Below, one piece after another: positions 1-9,227 of a stretch of 53,254 nucleotides of DNA. The translations under genes were made by a program, and so were the position numbers. Below the pieces are notes generated by a model that was not told the origin of the DNA, ran no database searches, and saw only the letters and a program-made list of their open reading frames with translations. Numbering within the stretch: position 1 is the stretch's first letter; each line of letters starts with the position of its first letter. The stretch covers positions 1-53,254 of the forward strand of contig BQJU01000049.1 in NCBI GenBank assembly GCA_021604865.1. Direction: 5' to 3'. Source of the stretch: Saprospiraceae bacterium (GTDB lineage Bacteria; Bacteroidota; Bacteroidia; Chitinophagales; Saprospiraceae).

Positions 1-148
1 GTCAATTTTTGTAGCGAAAAGCGTCAATTTTTTGATGAGACAAGGCTTTTTTTGAAGTGCATACCCTGAGGTACGGACAAGAAAAGTAACGAAGTATCAT
101 CGAAAAAGTGATCCTTTGCAGCCAAAAGGTTGGCCTCCAAATAAGCTC
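1..148. repeat. MITE-like inverted-repeat element, copy 1 (cut by window start)
   Basis: This stretch aligns almost base for base with 46239-46386 (same strand), sharing the long internal run around 17-60 and the terminal GGCCTCCAAATAAGCTC. The outer left end, about 14 bases, lies outside the window. The right flank is TAA, fitting the TNA target seen at the other copies. It encodes no protein. It is one member of the family described at 46225-46386. Confidence 0.8.
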
Positions 149-334
149 TAACAGTATTTCTTCTTGAGCAGTACGGTTGCCGCTTTTTTCTTAACGGCCA
201 ATGCTCCTATGCCGGAACCCACGCGCGCTGTGTGCATGTTTCGTGGCTGATTGGGTGCTAGGCGATTGGTGGGGTGTTTGATACCAGCAGAAAGCTGTCC
301 CAATTATTTTGATTAGGCCATTCGAAGGTAACGT
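149..334. other. Spacer between repeat element and T9SS protein, no gene recognised
   Basis: On the minus strand a 29-codon open tail (Lys-rich, ending K-K-K-Y-C then stop at about 149-151) abuts the repeat element. It may be the remnant of a gene end but is too short to assign. No RNA gene or clear terminator was seen. Confidence 0.3.
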
Positions 335-3300
335 TTACAACACCATCAGTTTCCCACGATAGTAAATCCCGTCAGACCGGATTTCCAGGAAATATATACC
401 TCTACCGATGGATTGCTGAGCACCGAATGTTAAAGACTCCCGACCAATAAGCTGATCTTTGAAAATCGTTTTCCCACGGATATCATAAATGCTTAACTCC
501 AATAGACTTCCAATATCTTTGGTCTGCAATCCTTTGATTGTCCAATGGGTATTGCCTACTAATACCGGATTCGGAAAAACGACCAATTCTCTCTGGTTAA
601 TATTCGTCGTAGGAACGCTGGTGGTGCCAACATGGATGACTTCACAATGACTTCGGTTACAACCCAATAGCGTATCCTGTACCAGTAAACAAATGGTATA
701 ATCTCCAGGTGTATCGTAAACATAAAAGGGATGCTGTTCATTGCTGGTAATGCCGTTGCCAAAACCCCAAAGCCATTGATGGGCATTGCCACTCGTTTGG
801 TCCGTAAACTGCACACTTAGATCAGTTTCATTGATGCTATAGGAAAAAGCAGCTTGGAATAACAGACAAGGGTCAGTAAGATTAAGCGTTACACAAGTAT
901 CGGTTACACAAAGTCCTGCCTCAATGCTCAGGCAAACATCGTAAATGCCGAGGGTATCAAAAGTATGAACTGGATTTTGTTCATTCAACAGTCCGGAAGT
1001 ATCTCCAAATTGCCAGGTCCATTGATTGATCTCATCAGTGGTAACAGACTCATCGGAAAACGAAATAGTCAATCCTTCAGTTTCCACACTAAAAGCGGCT
1101 TCACATAAATATTCACCAATCAGAATTGTTTCACAATAGGTATCGGCACAACCCTCCGCATTCATGGCCGTCAAACAGACTTCAAAATTTCCGGCTTCAG
1201 GGTAAGTATAGTTTGGATTTTCCAATTGAGAACCCGCTCCATTGCCAAAATCCCAGTCCCAACCTATTGCATTTGTGGTTAAACTGGCAAAGGATACCTC
1301 AAAAGTAAGGTGGTCGATTGTTGCAGCAAATCCGGCATTGAACCCAAAACAGGGATCACTACAATCCGGAATAACTATAGTAGAATCGAGGTGACATGCT
1401 GGATCATTAACGTCCTGAATAACCAATTGTACACTTTGTCCCTGCCCCGGTAATGACAACAACACCTGATTCAAGCTACCATTTTCATAACTATAGGGAC
1501 TTTCAGGAGTCAAGCTTCCATCAACCAGAACATTATATGTGCCACCGCCAACTGTCGGACGCTGAAAGGAAATGTTTACATTTATATTGCCATCATCACA
1601 ATCTCCCTGAGCAGTGATGGTACCAGACATACCAATACCTCCAGGCCCGCCATGAGGAATACAATAGTAGGGATGTACTCCCGGTTCAGTAATCGTTACT
1701 TCGTAAATGGCACCTTGTCCAAGCAATCCACTGTTCCAAACGTTATTGCCCGTTGTGGCATCTGATGTGGCCGTGTGAGGGACCGTGCCTACCCAATCCC
1801 AACGGACAATATCTCCTACATTGATGATAAGATCACGGGGTTGAAACTCAAAATCCAATACTTCGATGGTATGCACCACCGGTCCGCCACTGCCTCCTAT
1901 ACTAATTTCCAGGTTTGATAATTCACAGGGAGCACTACAATCAGTAGTCAGTATGCTTTGATTGGCTGAACAAGAAGGATCGTCAATATCCCGTACTTCA
2001 ATAAGATGAGATTGACCGTCACCCGGAAGCGTCTGTGAAACAAAGGTAGCCCCTGAACCACTATAGGCATAAGTGCCCTCTACATTGCCATCCACCAAAA
2101 CCTGAAAACCACTAGCCCCACCTCCCATATCGGTAATAGTGAGTTGTAAAGTGACATTATTATTGTCATCACAACCCGTTTCTTCCTGAGTCTCTAATCC
2201 CAATTGACAAGTCGAGGCATTACAATCCGGAGTAGTCACGCTGGTGCTGATGCTACAAGAGTTATCGTCTATATCTTGAACCACGATGGTGTGAGACTGG
2301 CCATCACCCGCTACCAATACCGAGGCCGTGTTGTTGCCACTGGCATCATAACTGAAACTGCCCGCCACATTCCCATCTACTAATACCTGGTAACCGCCAA
2401 AACCGCCTCCTGTTGCTGTAAAGCTCAAACCTACCGATACCTGGCCGTTGGTACAATCTGCCTGAACGGTAATTGTACCCGACATGCCCACACCGCCTGG
2501 TCCACCATGTGGGATGCAATAATAGGGATGAACACCCGCACTCAATACCGGCGATTGATAGCTGGCACCCTGATTCAATAAACCACTATCCCAACTATCT
2601 GGTCCGCTAACTGCATCAGAGGTGCTGGTATGAGCGATAGTGCCCGTCCATTGCCACGCTACAATATCTCCTGAAGTGATGGTGATGTGCCGAGGAAAAA
2701 ATTCAAAATCTCGTACTTCTACTACATGAGTGGTTGCGTTGCCCGTACTGGCTACCAGATTGGAGAGTTGGCAGGGGATGGTGCAATTCTGGGTAGTAAT
2801 CGTTGTACTGCCAGCACAATTATTATCTGCAACATCTTGTACCTGAATAGTGTGGCTCTGCCCATCTCCAGGTACAGAAACATTTACAATTGTAATACCA
2901 GAACCATTATAAGAAAAGGGGCTACCTACCGCTAGGTTACCGTCTACTAAAACATTAAATCCACTTGGCCCGGCATTGATGGAATTAACGGTAATTTCCA
3001 CGCCTACATTATTGGCGGCATCACATGCACCAGTCTGGCTTGCGGTAAGCGAAAGGCTACATGATGGAGCAGCACCACAATCCGGAGCTGTATAATCCCT
3101 GGTAATAGTACACGAGGGATCGGCAACATCTCTAATTTCAATGGTATGAGGTGATCCATCCCCCGCAAGATTTATACTGACAGATTGAGGGCCGGTACCA
3201 TTATAGGAGAAAGGACTTCCCGGATAAATATTCCCATCCAGTAAAACATCAAATCCCGCAGCATTAGCAATACTCGTATTAAAATTAACGATAAGATTAA

Positions 3301-4222
3301 ACTGATTGTCAGATGGACAGTTGGCAATAATAGTGCCGCTCATGCCTACTCCACCAGGGCCGCCATGGGGTATACAATAATACCGATGGGTGCCCGGGTT
3401 TTTAATATTCACCTGATAAACTGACCCGAATCCAATGACGCCCGAATTCCAGCTATCCGGGCCGGAGGTGGCATCAGAAGTAGTACTGTGCCCATCTCCA
3501 ACCCATTGAAATTCTGTAATGTCGCCAACGGTAATCGTTGTATTTACCGGCGAGAAAAAGTTATCTCCTATTTGCACAATATGAGTAGTACCTCCGGCAG
3601 TGGAAATACTCATACTCGACAAAAAACAATCAGAGGAACAATCCGGTACAGTAAAAATGAAAGAAGCACTACAGGTACCCACATCTTCTGATTGTACCAA
3701 TACATTATGCTCCAGTCCATCACCCGGAATGGTTGTGTTGACGGTAACGGGAGCATCGTCATCAATATCAAAGGGGCTACCTGGCAAAAGTAGGCCGTCA
3801 ATGGAAATATTAATCGACCGTGCAGCATCAAAAGGGTCGGATACATTTATAGTTATGGGAATTTCATTGTCGCCATTGCATGCGCCTACCGAAACATTCA
3901 ATTCCAATACACAGATTTCAATTTCAATGCAAATTTCATCGGTACATCCGCTTTGAGTGGTAATCACCAGGCAAACATCATAATCATCTGCCTCAGAAAA
4001 AGTGTGTGACGGGTTGGGTTGTGTCGAGAAGTTGTCATCGTCAAAGTCCCAGGCCCAGGAAACAATAGGGTCACCTGGATCTGAGGTAGATTGGTCGGTA
4101 AATTGAATGGTCAATGCTGTTTCACCAAAACTAAATCCAGCAGTGCAATTTTGTGACCAGGCTGAAGGAAGGACAAAAAACAATAAGCTAGTGGTAATAA
4201 CAATCAGGTAAAGGTATTTCAT
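335..4222 (-). CDS. T9SS-exported PKD protein with three plastocyanin-like copper domains
   Basis: A 1295-residue secreted protein. A signal peptide (about 1-23, ending W-S-Q) is followed by a PKD domain (about 25-100). Then come alternating beta-sandwich modules of about 90 residues (recurring VLVDGN and PGDGQSH motifs) and three cupredoxin-like domains near 210-300, 490-585 and 775-870. Each cupredoxin carries an upstream His (GHSTTSD, AHTSTSD, PHTATSD) and a C-terminal YYCIPHGG...GMSG block, which supplies the Cys, His and Met ligands of a type 1 copper site. Three more PKD domains lie at about 965-1195. The last 85 residues are a type A T9SS sorting domain (VVFPNPV, YDIRGK, GIYFLEI, final GKLMVL). 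It is probably anchored on the cell surface or released. Its partner and redox role are unknown. No metal-handling gene is adjacent. Confidence 0.85.
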   Translation of the reverse strand: MKYLYLIVITTSLLFFVLPSAWSQNCTAGFSFGETALTIQFTDQSTSDPGDPIVSWAWDFDDDNFSTQPNPSHTFSEADDYDVCLVITTQSGCTDEICIEIEICVLELNVSVGACNGDNEIPITINVSDPFDAARSINISIDGLLLPGSPFDIDDDAPVTVNTTIPGDGLEHNVLVQSEDVGTCSASFIFTVPDCSSDCFLSSMSISTAGGTTHIVQIGDNFFSPVNTTITVGDITEFQWVGDGHSTTSDATSGPDSWNSGVIGFGSVYQVNIKNPGTHRYYCIPHGGPGGVGMSGTIIANCPSDNQFNLIVNFNTSIANAAGFDVLLDGNIYPGSPFSYNGTGPQSVSINLAGDGSPHTIEIRDVADPSCTITRDYTAPDCGAAPSCSLSLTASQTGACDAANNVGVEITVNSINAGPSGFNVLVDGNLAVGSPFSYNGSGITIVNVSVPGDGQSHTIQVQDVADNNCAGSTTITTQNCTIPCQLSNLVASTGNATTHVVEVRDFEFFPRHITITSGDIVAWQWTGTIAHTSTSDAVSGPDSWDSGLLNQGASYQSPVLSAGVHPYYCIPHGGPGGVGMSGTITVQADCTNGQVSVGLSFTATGGGFGGYQVLVDGNVAGSFSYDASGNNTASVLVAGDGQSHTIVVQDIDDNSCSISTSVTTPDCNASTCQLGLETQEETGCDDNNNVTLQLTITDMGGGASGFQVLVDGNVEGTYAYSGSGATFVSQTLPGDGQSHLIEVRDIDDPSCSANQSILTTDCSAPCELSNLEISIGGSGGPVVHTIEVLDFEFQPRDLIINVGDIVRWDWVGTVPHTATSDATTGNNVWNSGLLGQGAIYEVTITEPGVHPYYCIPHGGPGGIGMSGTITAQGDCDDGNINVNISFQRPTVGGGTYNVLVDGSLTPESPYSYENGSLNQVLLSLPGQGQSVQLVIQDVNDPACHLDSTIVIPDCSDPCFGFNAGFAATIDHLTFEVSFASLTTNAIGWDWDFGNGAGSQLENPNYTYPEAGNFEVCLTAMNAEGCADTYCETILIGEYLCEAAFSVETEGLTISFSDESVTTDEINQWTWQFGDTSGLLNEQNPVHTFDTLGIYDVCLSIEAGLCVTDTCVTLNLTDPCLLFQAAFSYSINETDLSVQFTDQTSGNAHQWLWGFGNGITSNEQHPFYVYDTPGDYTICLLVQDTLLGCNRSHCEVIHVGTTSVPTTNINQRELVVFPNPVLVGNTHWTIKGLQTKDIGSLLELSIYDIRGKTIFKDQLIGRESLTFGAQQSIGRGIYFLEIRSDGIYYRGKLMVL

Positions 4223-4505
4223 ACTCGGGTTTATTAGAATTGTTTCGCAATATCAGTAATCGAAGCTAAAAAAGAAGGATTTAAAGGGGGAATGATTATT
4301 GCTGAATGGGAGATTTTGGTTACTGAACAGGCAGTTAATTTGAAATAATAATGCCCACTTTTCAAAAGGTTTAAATAGAAACATGAACTACGGGCAAAAA
4401 ACAATTCCCGCTGAGTAGGAATTATTTCCCGTTCACGCACGGCATTTTGTTCAGGTGGGTCACTTCGGCTTAAATTCAATGCTAATTACTAAACCGATAA
4501 AATAC

Positions 4506-5276
4506 ATGCAAGTCCTTATAATCGAAGACGATCCAAATGCTGCCCATCGTTTGCAAAATATGATAGCCTTGATGGACGCAACAATCGAAATTCAGGGACC
4601 ATTAAAAAGCATACAAAAAGTAATCAGCTGGATGGATGCTCACCAACCTCCGGATCTGATTTTTATGGATATACACCTTGAGGATGGCATATGTTTTGAC
4701 CTGTTTAAATTCCGAAAAGTCGATGCGCCCATCATCATTACTTCTGGCGATGCAGAATATGCTTTACGTGCATTCTCGCTCAATACCTTGGATTACCTTT
4801 TAAAACCGATTCGCAAGGAACAACTGGAACATGCCTGGAGAAAATTCTGGAGGCGCTTTGAGCAGAATCTTCCGGGTTATCAACAGGCATCGCTGACTTT
4901 GAAGCCCAAAACGATACACAAAAAACGGCTGGTTATCCAATATCAACAAAGAATTAAAGTAGTCGAAATAAAAGACGCCGCTTACTTTTTCATGAAAGGA
5001 AGAAAGGTCTACGTAGTAACTAATACCGGTGTTCGATACCCCCTTCATCATGCATTGGAAACCATAGCAGAAATGCTCGATCAGGCCTCTTTCTTCAGAA
5101 TCAATCGCCAAATGGTCGTGAATATCAATGCCATCAAAGAGATGCAAACGGCTAGTAAATCGAGAGTGAAAATCAATTTATACCCCCCTTTTGAGGAAGA
5201 GACCATCGTTAGCACCGACAGGTCTTCCTCTTTTAAAAAATGGTTGAAAGGGGAAGACCATTCTGCCTTTCAATAA
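4506..5276 (+). CDS. LytTR-family two-component response regulator
   Basis: A 256-residue response regulator. The receiver domain (about 1-115) shows the acidic pair E7-D8-D9, the phospho-acceptor D55 in LIFMDIHLEDG, the switch Thr in IITSGDA and the conserved Lys in LLKPI. A LytTR DNA-binding domain follows at about 150-245 (YFMKGRKVYV, FFRINRQMVVN). An open start 17 codons upstream exists, but ATG 4506 places the receiver beta-1 strand (MQVLIIEDD) at the N-terminus as the family requires. No LytS-type histidine kinase lies next to it, so its sensor must be elsewhere. It is divergent from the copper-domain protein, and the 283-bp spacer between them is a plausible site for its binding. A short GGAATT/AATTCC inverted pair lies near 4406-4426. 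Confidence 0.88.
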   Translation: MQVLIIEDDPNAAHRLQNMIALMDATIEIQGPLKSIQKVISWMDAHQPPDLIFMDIHLEDGICFDLFKFRKVDAPIIITSGDAEYALRAFSLNTLDYLLKPIRKEQLEHAWRKFWRRFEQNLPGYQQASLTLKPKTIHKKRLVIQYQQRIKVVEIKDAAYFFMKGRKVYVVTNTGVRYPLHHALETIAEMLDQASFFRINRQMVVNINAIKEMQTASKSRVKINLYPPFEEETIVSTDRSSSFKKWLKGEDHSAFQ

Positions 5277-5325
5277 CCTTCACTTCCCCATTCAGTTAGC
5301 TTTTATCCCCGCTCAGGCCCAAAAG

Positions 5326-5357
5326 TTTGTATTCACTTAAAGACTCCTCTAACTTTG
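5326..5357 (+). promoter_or_regulatory. Bacteroidota sigma-AB promoter for the lipoprotein gene
   Basis: TTTG at 5326-5329 (the -33 box) and TAACTTTG at 5350-5357 (the -7 box, consensus TAnnTTTG) are separated by 20 bases. Transcription would start about 10 bases upstream of the ATG at 5376. The match to the phylum consensus is full on both boxes. Confidence 0.7.
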
Positions 5358-5375
5358 AAATAAAATATACAAGCT

Positions 5376-5798
5376 ATGAAAAATGTAAAATGGATTTTAA
5401 TGCTAGCTGCGATGACAACTTTGTCGATGTTTGCCTGTACAAACAACCCTGATGATACCGTTGACATCAACAATCTGACTGATGTACTCGAAGCTTCCGG
5501 CGATTGGGAAGTGACTTATTATTGGGATAAGGACAAGGACGAAACTTCTGATTTTGCCAGTTATACTTTTCGATTTAAAGAAAATGGTGTGTTTGAAGGC
5601 ACCCGCAATGGAACGACACAAACCGGCACCTGGTCGGTTGACAACAGCAGCCAAAAGCTAATCATCAACATCGGTACTGACAAACCTTTGACAGACCTGA
5701 TTGATGACTGGATTATCCTGGAAAAAACAGATCGCCTGATTAAGTTAAAGGACGACAATGACGAGCATTTGGAAGAATTACATTTTGAACGAATTTAG
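5376..5798 (+). CDS. Lipocalin-like lipoprotein
   Basis: A 140-residue protein with a lipoprotein signal peptide: MKNVKW positive start, hydrophobic stretch, and a lipobox-like S-M-F-A-C with Cys21 as the lipidated residue. The mature part has the short beta-barrel pattern of bacterial lipocalin-like proteins: a W-E-V-T-Y-Y strand, F-R-F-K-E-N-G-V-F, G-T-W-S-V-D, and a final strand LEELHFERI. Such proteins are usually attached to the outer membrane facing the periplasm. The ligand is unknown. It stands alone behind its own promoter and is followed by the repeat element at 5832-5993. Confidence 0.7.
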   Translation: MKNVKWILMLAAMTTLSMFACTNNPDDTVDINNLTDVLEASGDWEVTYYWDKDKDETSDFASYTFRFKENGVFEGTRNGTTQTGTWSVDNSSQKLIINIGTDKPLTDLIDDWIILEKTDRLIKLKDDNDEHLEELHFERI

Positions 5799-5831
5799 CG
5801 GCTTGGAACATTGAAAGCATGTTTATTTTTA

Positions 5832-5993
5832 GTGCATGTTTGGAGGTCACCCTCTGGGCCCAAAACGCCTCTTTTTTGCTGATACTTTGTTGCTTTTTTT
5901 GACCGTATCTTCCAGATATGCTCCGCAAAAAGCGCCTCGTTTCACCAAAAAATTGACACTTTTTGCCTCCAAAAGCGACCTCCAAACAAGCCC
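5832..5993. repeat. MITE-like inverted-repeat element, copy 3 (opposite orientation)
   Basis: This is a diverged copy of the 46225-46386 element in reverse orientation. Shared blocks are GCATGTTTGGAGG at the left end, the TGATACT...GTTGCTTTTTTTGACCGTA core, AAAAAATTGACAC, and GCGACCTCCAAACA at the right end. It is also about 162 bp. The flanks are TTA on the left and TAA on the right, so a clean direct repeat is not visible here. The open frame running through it from 5836 is produced by the element and is not a gene. Confidence 0.8.
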
Positions 5994-6139
5994 TAAGTAT
6001 TTCCATTTTTCAAGTCACCCATGCAAAATGGGTGTTGGGCAGTCTTTTGCACCGTTCCTCAACGGCAGTAATAGGCTGCCTTTTGCCCTCCTTTTTCAGA
6101 GAGCATGCTCCAAATTCATCAATTTTAAATTTTTAGAAA

Positions 6140-7363
6140 ATGAAAAGGATTCTCGGATTCACCCTGACTTTTATTGCCCTGTTTACAATGGGTTTTCTGG
6201 CTGAAAATGTAGCCGCACAACAAAGGATACTGGGTACAACTGACATCAATGTCTACCTCGAAGAAGCACCTGGATTACCCAACACATTGCAGGAAGCAGC
6301 GAAGCGTGCTTTTGGTGCCAATCCACTTCTGCCCGACCTTGAAGCTATGGACAATTTTTACAAACCATTTGAAGATAAGGTGAACGGCCGTATCAAGGAT
6401 TATAATGAATATGCCCGGAACAAAATGCAGTCCCACCAATCGGGTACCTCTGAAGAAGCGTACCGGGAACAGGCAATGAAAGATGTGAATAGCAACCCGA
6501 TCATTGCCAATATGGGTGGCTACGAAAAGGTCAGCAAAATGAGTGAAGAGGAGGCAAAAGCTGCTGCGACCCAAGCTACCGCCGAGTTTGTTGCTGATCC
6601 ATTTGCAGCAAACGGCATGCAATCTGCAGGCATGAAAGGTTTATACCAGAAAGTCATGAGTGATCCCGAATATGCCAAAAAGTTCGAAAAAATGAGTGAA
6701 GCCGAAAGAGGAGCAGAACTTCGCAAGTTCATGGCAAATGACCAACCAATGGTTAAGACGCCTGGCGAAATGCAACAAGAGCACAGCAAGTTTGCACAAC
6801 AGCAACAGGACGCGAACCAGATACGCAATGCCCAGTTAATTCAAATGAAATTGACAGAATGGCAGCAAAAGTTAAGCGAAGTAGGAATAGCCTATGGGCA
6901 AAAAATCGATGAAGCCGAACAAGCTGGTAATACCCACAAGCATATTGACGCCGATTTTCAACAAAAATACATCAAAATTCCAGAGGTGCCTATGGGAGAA
7001 ATGAGAGAAAAGGACCCGGCCATCGTAGGCCCGCTCCGTCTCGAAACGGCTGAAAAACATAAAACAAGGGCAACACTGGAATTGAAGCAATATGCTGTTG
7101 CGCTGAACGAGTTAAGGGTTGGTTACCAGGTCATTGCATCGGAATATCTTGATTTTATTGAAAAAAATGGTAGTAAGGTTCATGACGGCCTCTCTGTGAA
7201 AGACATCATGCATGGTATGAACACGGAATTACAACTCGTTGGATTCGAATCAGGATTGATTGGTGCTGCGATTGAATTGAGCAATCGGTCGAGGGAGTTG
7301 GTTAAAAAGATAGCAATGTGGGAGCAAAATTATTTGCAGGTGAAACAGACTTATCAAATGTAA
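6140..7363 (+). CDS. Secreted helical protein of unknown function
   Basis: A 407-residue protein with a clear Sec signal peptide (MKRILGFTLTFIALFTMGF, cleaved near A-A-Q at about 26). The mature part is almost wholly alpha-helical and rich in Gln, Glu, Lys and Met (for example KFAQQQQDANQIRNAQLIQ near 220), with few Cys or Trp. It therefore looks like a soluble periplasmic coiled-coil-type protein. No catalytic motif was recognised and the family is not known to me. It starts 147 bases after the repeat element, so its promoter probably lies in 5994-6139. A putative hairpin terminator follows at 7435. Confidence 0.6.
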   Translation: MKRILGFTLTFIALFTMGFLAENVAAQQRILGTTDINVYLEEAPGLPNTLQEAAKRAFGANPLLPDLEAMDNFYKPFEDKVNGRIKDYNEYARNKMQSHQSGTSEEAYREQAMKDVNSNPIIANMGGYEKVSKMSEEEAKAAATQATAEFVADPFAANGMQSAGMKGLYQKVMSDPEYAKKFEKMSEAERGAELRKFMANDQPMVKTPGEMQQEHSKFAQQQQDANQIRNAQLIQMKLTEWQQKLSEVGIAYGQKIDEAEQAGNTHKHIDADFQQKYIKIPEVPMGEMREKDPAIVGPLRLETAEKHKTRATLELKQYAVALNELRVGYQVIASEYLDFIEKNGSKVHDGLSVKDIMHGMNTELQLVGFESGLIGAAIELSNRSRELVKKIAMWEQNYLQVKQTYQM

Positions 7364-7434
7364 TCTGCGAATAAGCAATATACAATCGCACTTGTAGGTT
7401 TGGTGAAAACTAATCACTAAGAGCATACATAGTA

Positions 7435-7468
7435 GAGGTGGTCTTTTACAGCTCCAAAGGCCACTCTC
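7435..7468 (+). terminator. Possible hairpin terminator after the helical secreted protein
   Basis: GTGGTCTTT (7438-7446) pairs with AAAGGCCAC (7456-7464) with one G-T pair and a 9-base loop. The stem may extend through flanking GAG/CTC with a bulge. Only a weak T-run follows. Confidence 0.35.
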
Positions 7469-7556
7469 TTAACCTATTCTAAACCTCAAAGCGCTAAATA
7501 AACAATGTACCCTCCAAATTAACACCCGTTCTATTAATTATTTTAAACCTAAAACG

Positions 7557-9086
7557 ATGAAAATCAATACTCTATCTGCTAAAGGTGTTTACGCTCTTAG
7601 CAATATGGCTATCCCTATGACTTCCTTATTGAAGCAATTAATGCTCTCTGCCCTTTGCGCTTTTTCATTGCTAATAAGTGTAAAGGCACAAGATTCTTTA
7701 TTGAGAATCAATGAGCGCCTGATACTCGATTTTCCTTTACTGGAATATCCTTATGTCAAATTTGGTGCACAGATGTCCTTCAACAAACACCATGGCGAGT
7801 TTTCTGGCAACAGGACAAATACGACCTTGAATGACTGGTTGAGCGGTTACGAAAGCCCATCTATGAACCAGGTATTGGCGATTACCAAGGACTTACATGC
7901 CACTAATTATTACTTCAATAATAAACTTTGGAATAAATGGGTGAAACCAGAAAGCAAGAAAAAATATTTGCTCAATCGGCTTGCAGCAAATGCATCTGCA
8001 GGTATTATTGATTATATACTAGCATACCAATTGATGGTTTTCGGTCCTGTTTGGTTGCATGAAGAATTTCACCGCAATGGATTAACCTTACAAGGTATCA
8101 GCAGTTATGATGACACCTATTATCGCTTTGGTGGTGGAGGTACACCTGGTGGTTCTGTGACCGAAGTCAGTGACGAAGACCTGATCCGGTTTAAACAGGA
8201 TGCTCCAGTGGAAATGGTTCGAACCTTTTCTGCAGGAATAGAAGGACAATATGCCTTCATCAGAAATATGCAGAAGGACAATTTTTTTTCCCGCACTGAT
8301 TACCCCAATGTAGTTATGAACGTTTTGCTTACCAACCAGGCTGTAAATTACGTTCGGCAGTTTCAACAATCGGATTATGATGCCAGTATTGATACCATGA
8401 ATTTTTATGGTGAGAAATTGGAGGAACGGGATTTTGTTGGTTGGGATTTAACAGCCTGGGTATACGATATGTTCCGGCCTGAAGAACCATACACCGCTAG
8501 GGGGCAACATCCCTATGGGGTTGGCATCAACCGGGCTATCAAACGAAGCCAGTTAACCCAGGAAGAAGACGATTACCTGGTTAAAATGGGGAATTTGCAA
8601 TATTTGAATTTCTTGTCACCTTCTATGCTAGGTGTGCATAGTATCAGATTGAATGAAAATACCCGTTTCAATTTTGCGGTGCGTCATATACTGACCTCTT
8701 TTGGACATGATTTGGGCGGAGATATTTTTCTAAATAAAAATGGACAAAACTGGTTAATAGGAATCCACACTTATCACAACCACGATAGGGTCTTTGGAGG
8801 TATAGAATTGGAAAGACAGGACATACAAACCCGTTTGGGCAACAAAACCCTGGAAATGGATGCGAGGGCTATGGTCTGGTTTCAACCTGAAGATGAAAGC
8901 TTTTATGCGGATAAAGGAAAGCCTGGAGGATTGTTACAATTTACGCTCAAATATCCACTGAATGAGACATTTAAAATCTCCACAGAAGTAGAAGGTAAAA
9001 CCAATGGTTGGGTTGCTGCCAATCCATTTTTGGGGAGCAATCTTAGCGTACGTATGGGCGTGAGCCTATATATTGGAGATAAATAA
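7557..9086 (+). CDS. Envelope protein of unknown function with an HEEFH motif
   Basis: A 509-residue protein. The export signal is internal to the N-terminus (LLKQLMLSALCAFSLLISVKA-Q, about 24-45), so translation may really begin at Met17 (7605) or Met21 (7617). Residues 168-172 read H-E-E-F-H inside VWLHEEFHRNGL, a zincin-type HExxH signature following a hydrophobic helix (SAGIIDYILAYQLMVFGPVW). A Gly-rich loop (FGGGGTPGG) follows. The last third has alternating strands and ends SLYIGDK, like an outer-membrane barrel terminus. A membrane-embedded or barrel-associated metalloprotease is possible, but no third ligand could be fixed and I know no matching family. It may equally be a structural protein. 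Confidence 0.55.
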   Translation: MKINTLSAKGVYALSNMAIPMTSLLKQLMLSALCAFSLLISVKAQDSLLRINERLILDFPLLEYPYVKFGAQMSFNKHHGEFSGNRTNTTLNDWLSGYESPSMNQVLAITKDLHATNYYFNNKLWNKWVKPESKKKYLLNRLAANASAGIIDYILAYQLMVFGPVWLHEEFHRNGLTLQGISSYDDTYYRFGGGGTPGGSVTEVSDEDLIRFKQDAPVEMVRTFSAGIEGQYAFIRNMQKDNFFSRTDYPNVVMNVLLTNQAVNYVRQFQQSDYDASIDTMNFYGEKLEERDFVGWDLTAWVYDMFRPEEPYTARGQHPYGVGINRAIKRSQLTQEEDDYLVKMGNLQYLNFLSPSMLGVHSIRLNENTRFNFAVRHILTSFGHDLGGDIFLNKNGQNWLIGIHTYHNHDRVFGGIELERQDIQTRLGNKTLEMDARAMVWFQPEDESFYADKGKPGGLLQFTLKYPLNETFKISTEVEGKTNGWVAANPFLGSNLSVRMGVSLYIGDK

Positions 9087-9227
9087 TGCAATAAGAAGGG
9101 TTGAATTTCGTCGAAAAGTCGCATTTTTTCAATACAATTTGGTGTTTCAGGCTTAATTTTAGAGTAGAATGTGAAGTGAATCAAAAGGCGTGTGGTACTA
9201 GTTGAGTTGTGTTCTAAACTTGAAAAA

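Noticed and set aside
4234-4479. 81-residue minus-strand open frame in the spacer of two divergent genes
   Set aside because: No recognisable motif or ribosome site; it fills the regulatory spacer and looks like chance.
5836-6204. 122-residue open frame on the plus strand
   Set aside because: The first half is the inverted-repeat element read through; the rest overlaps the start of the secreted helical protein in another frame. No coding character.
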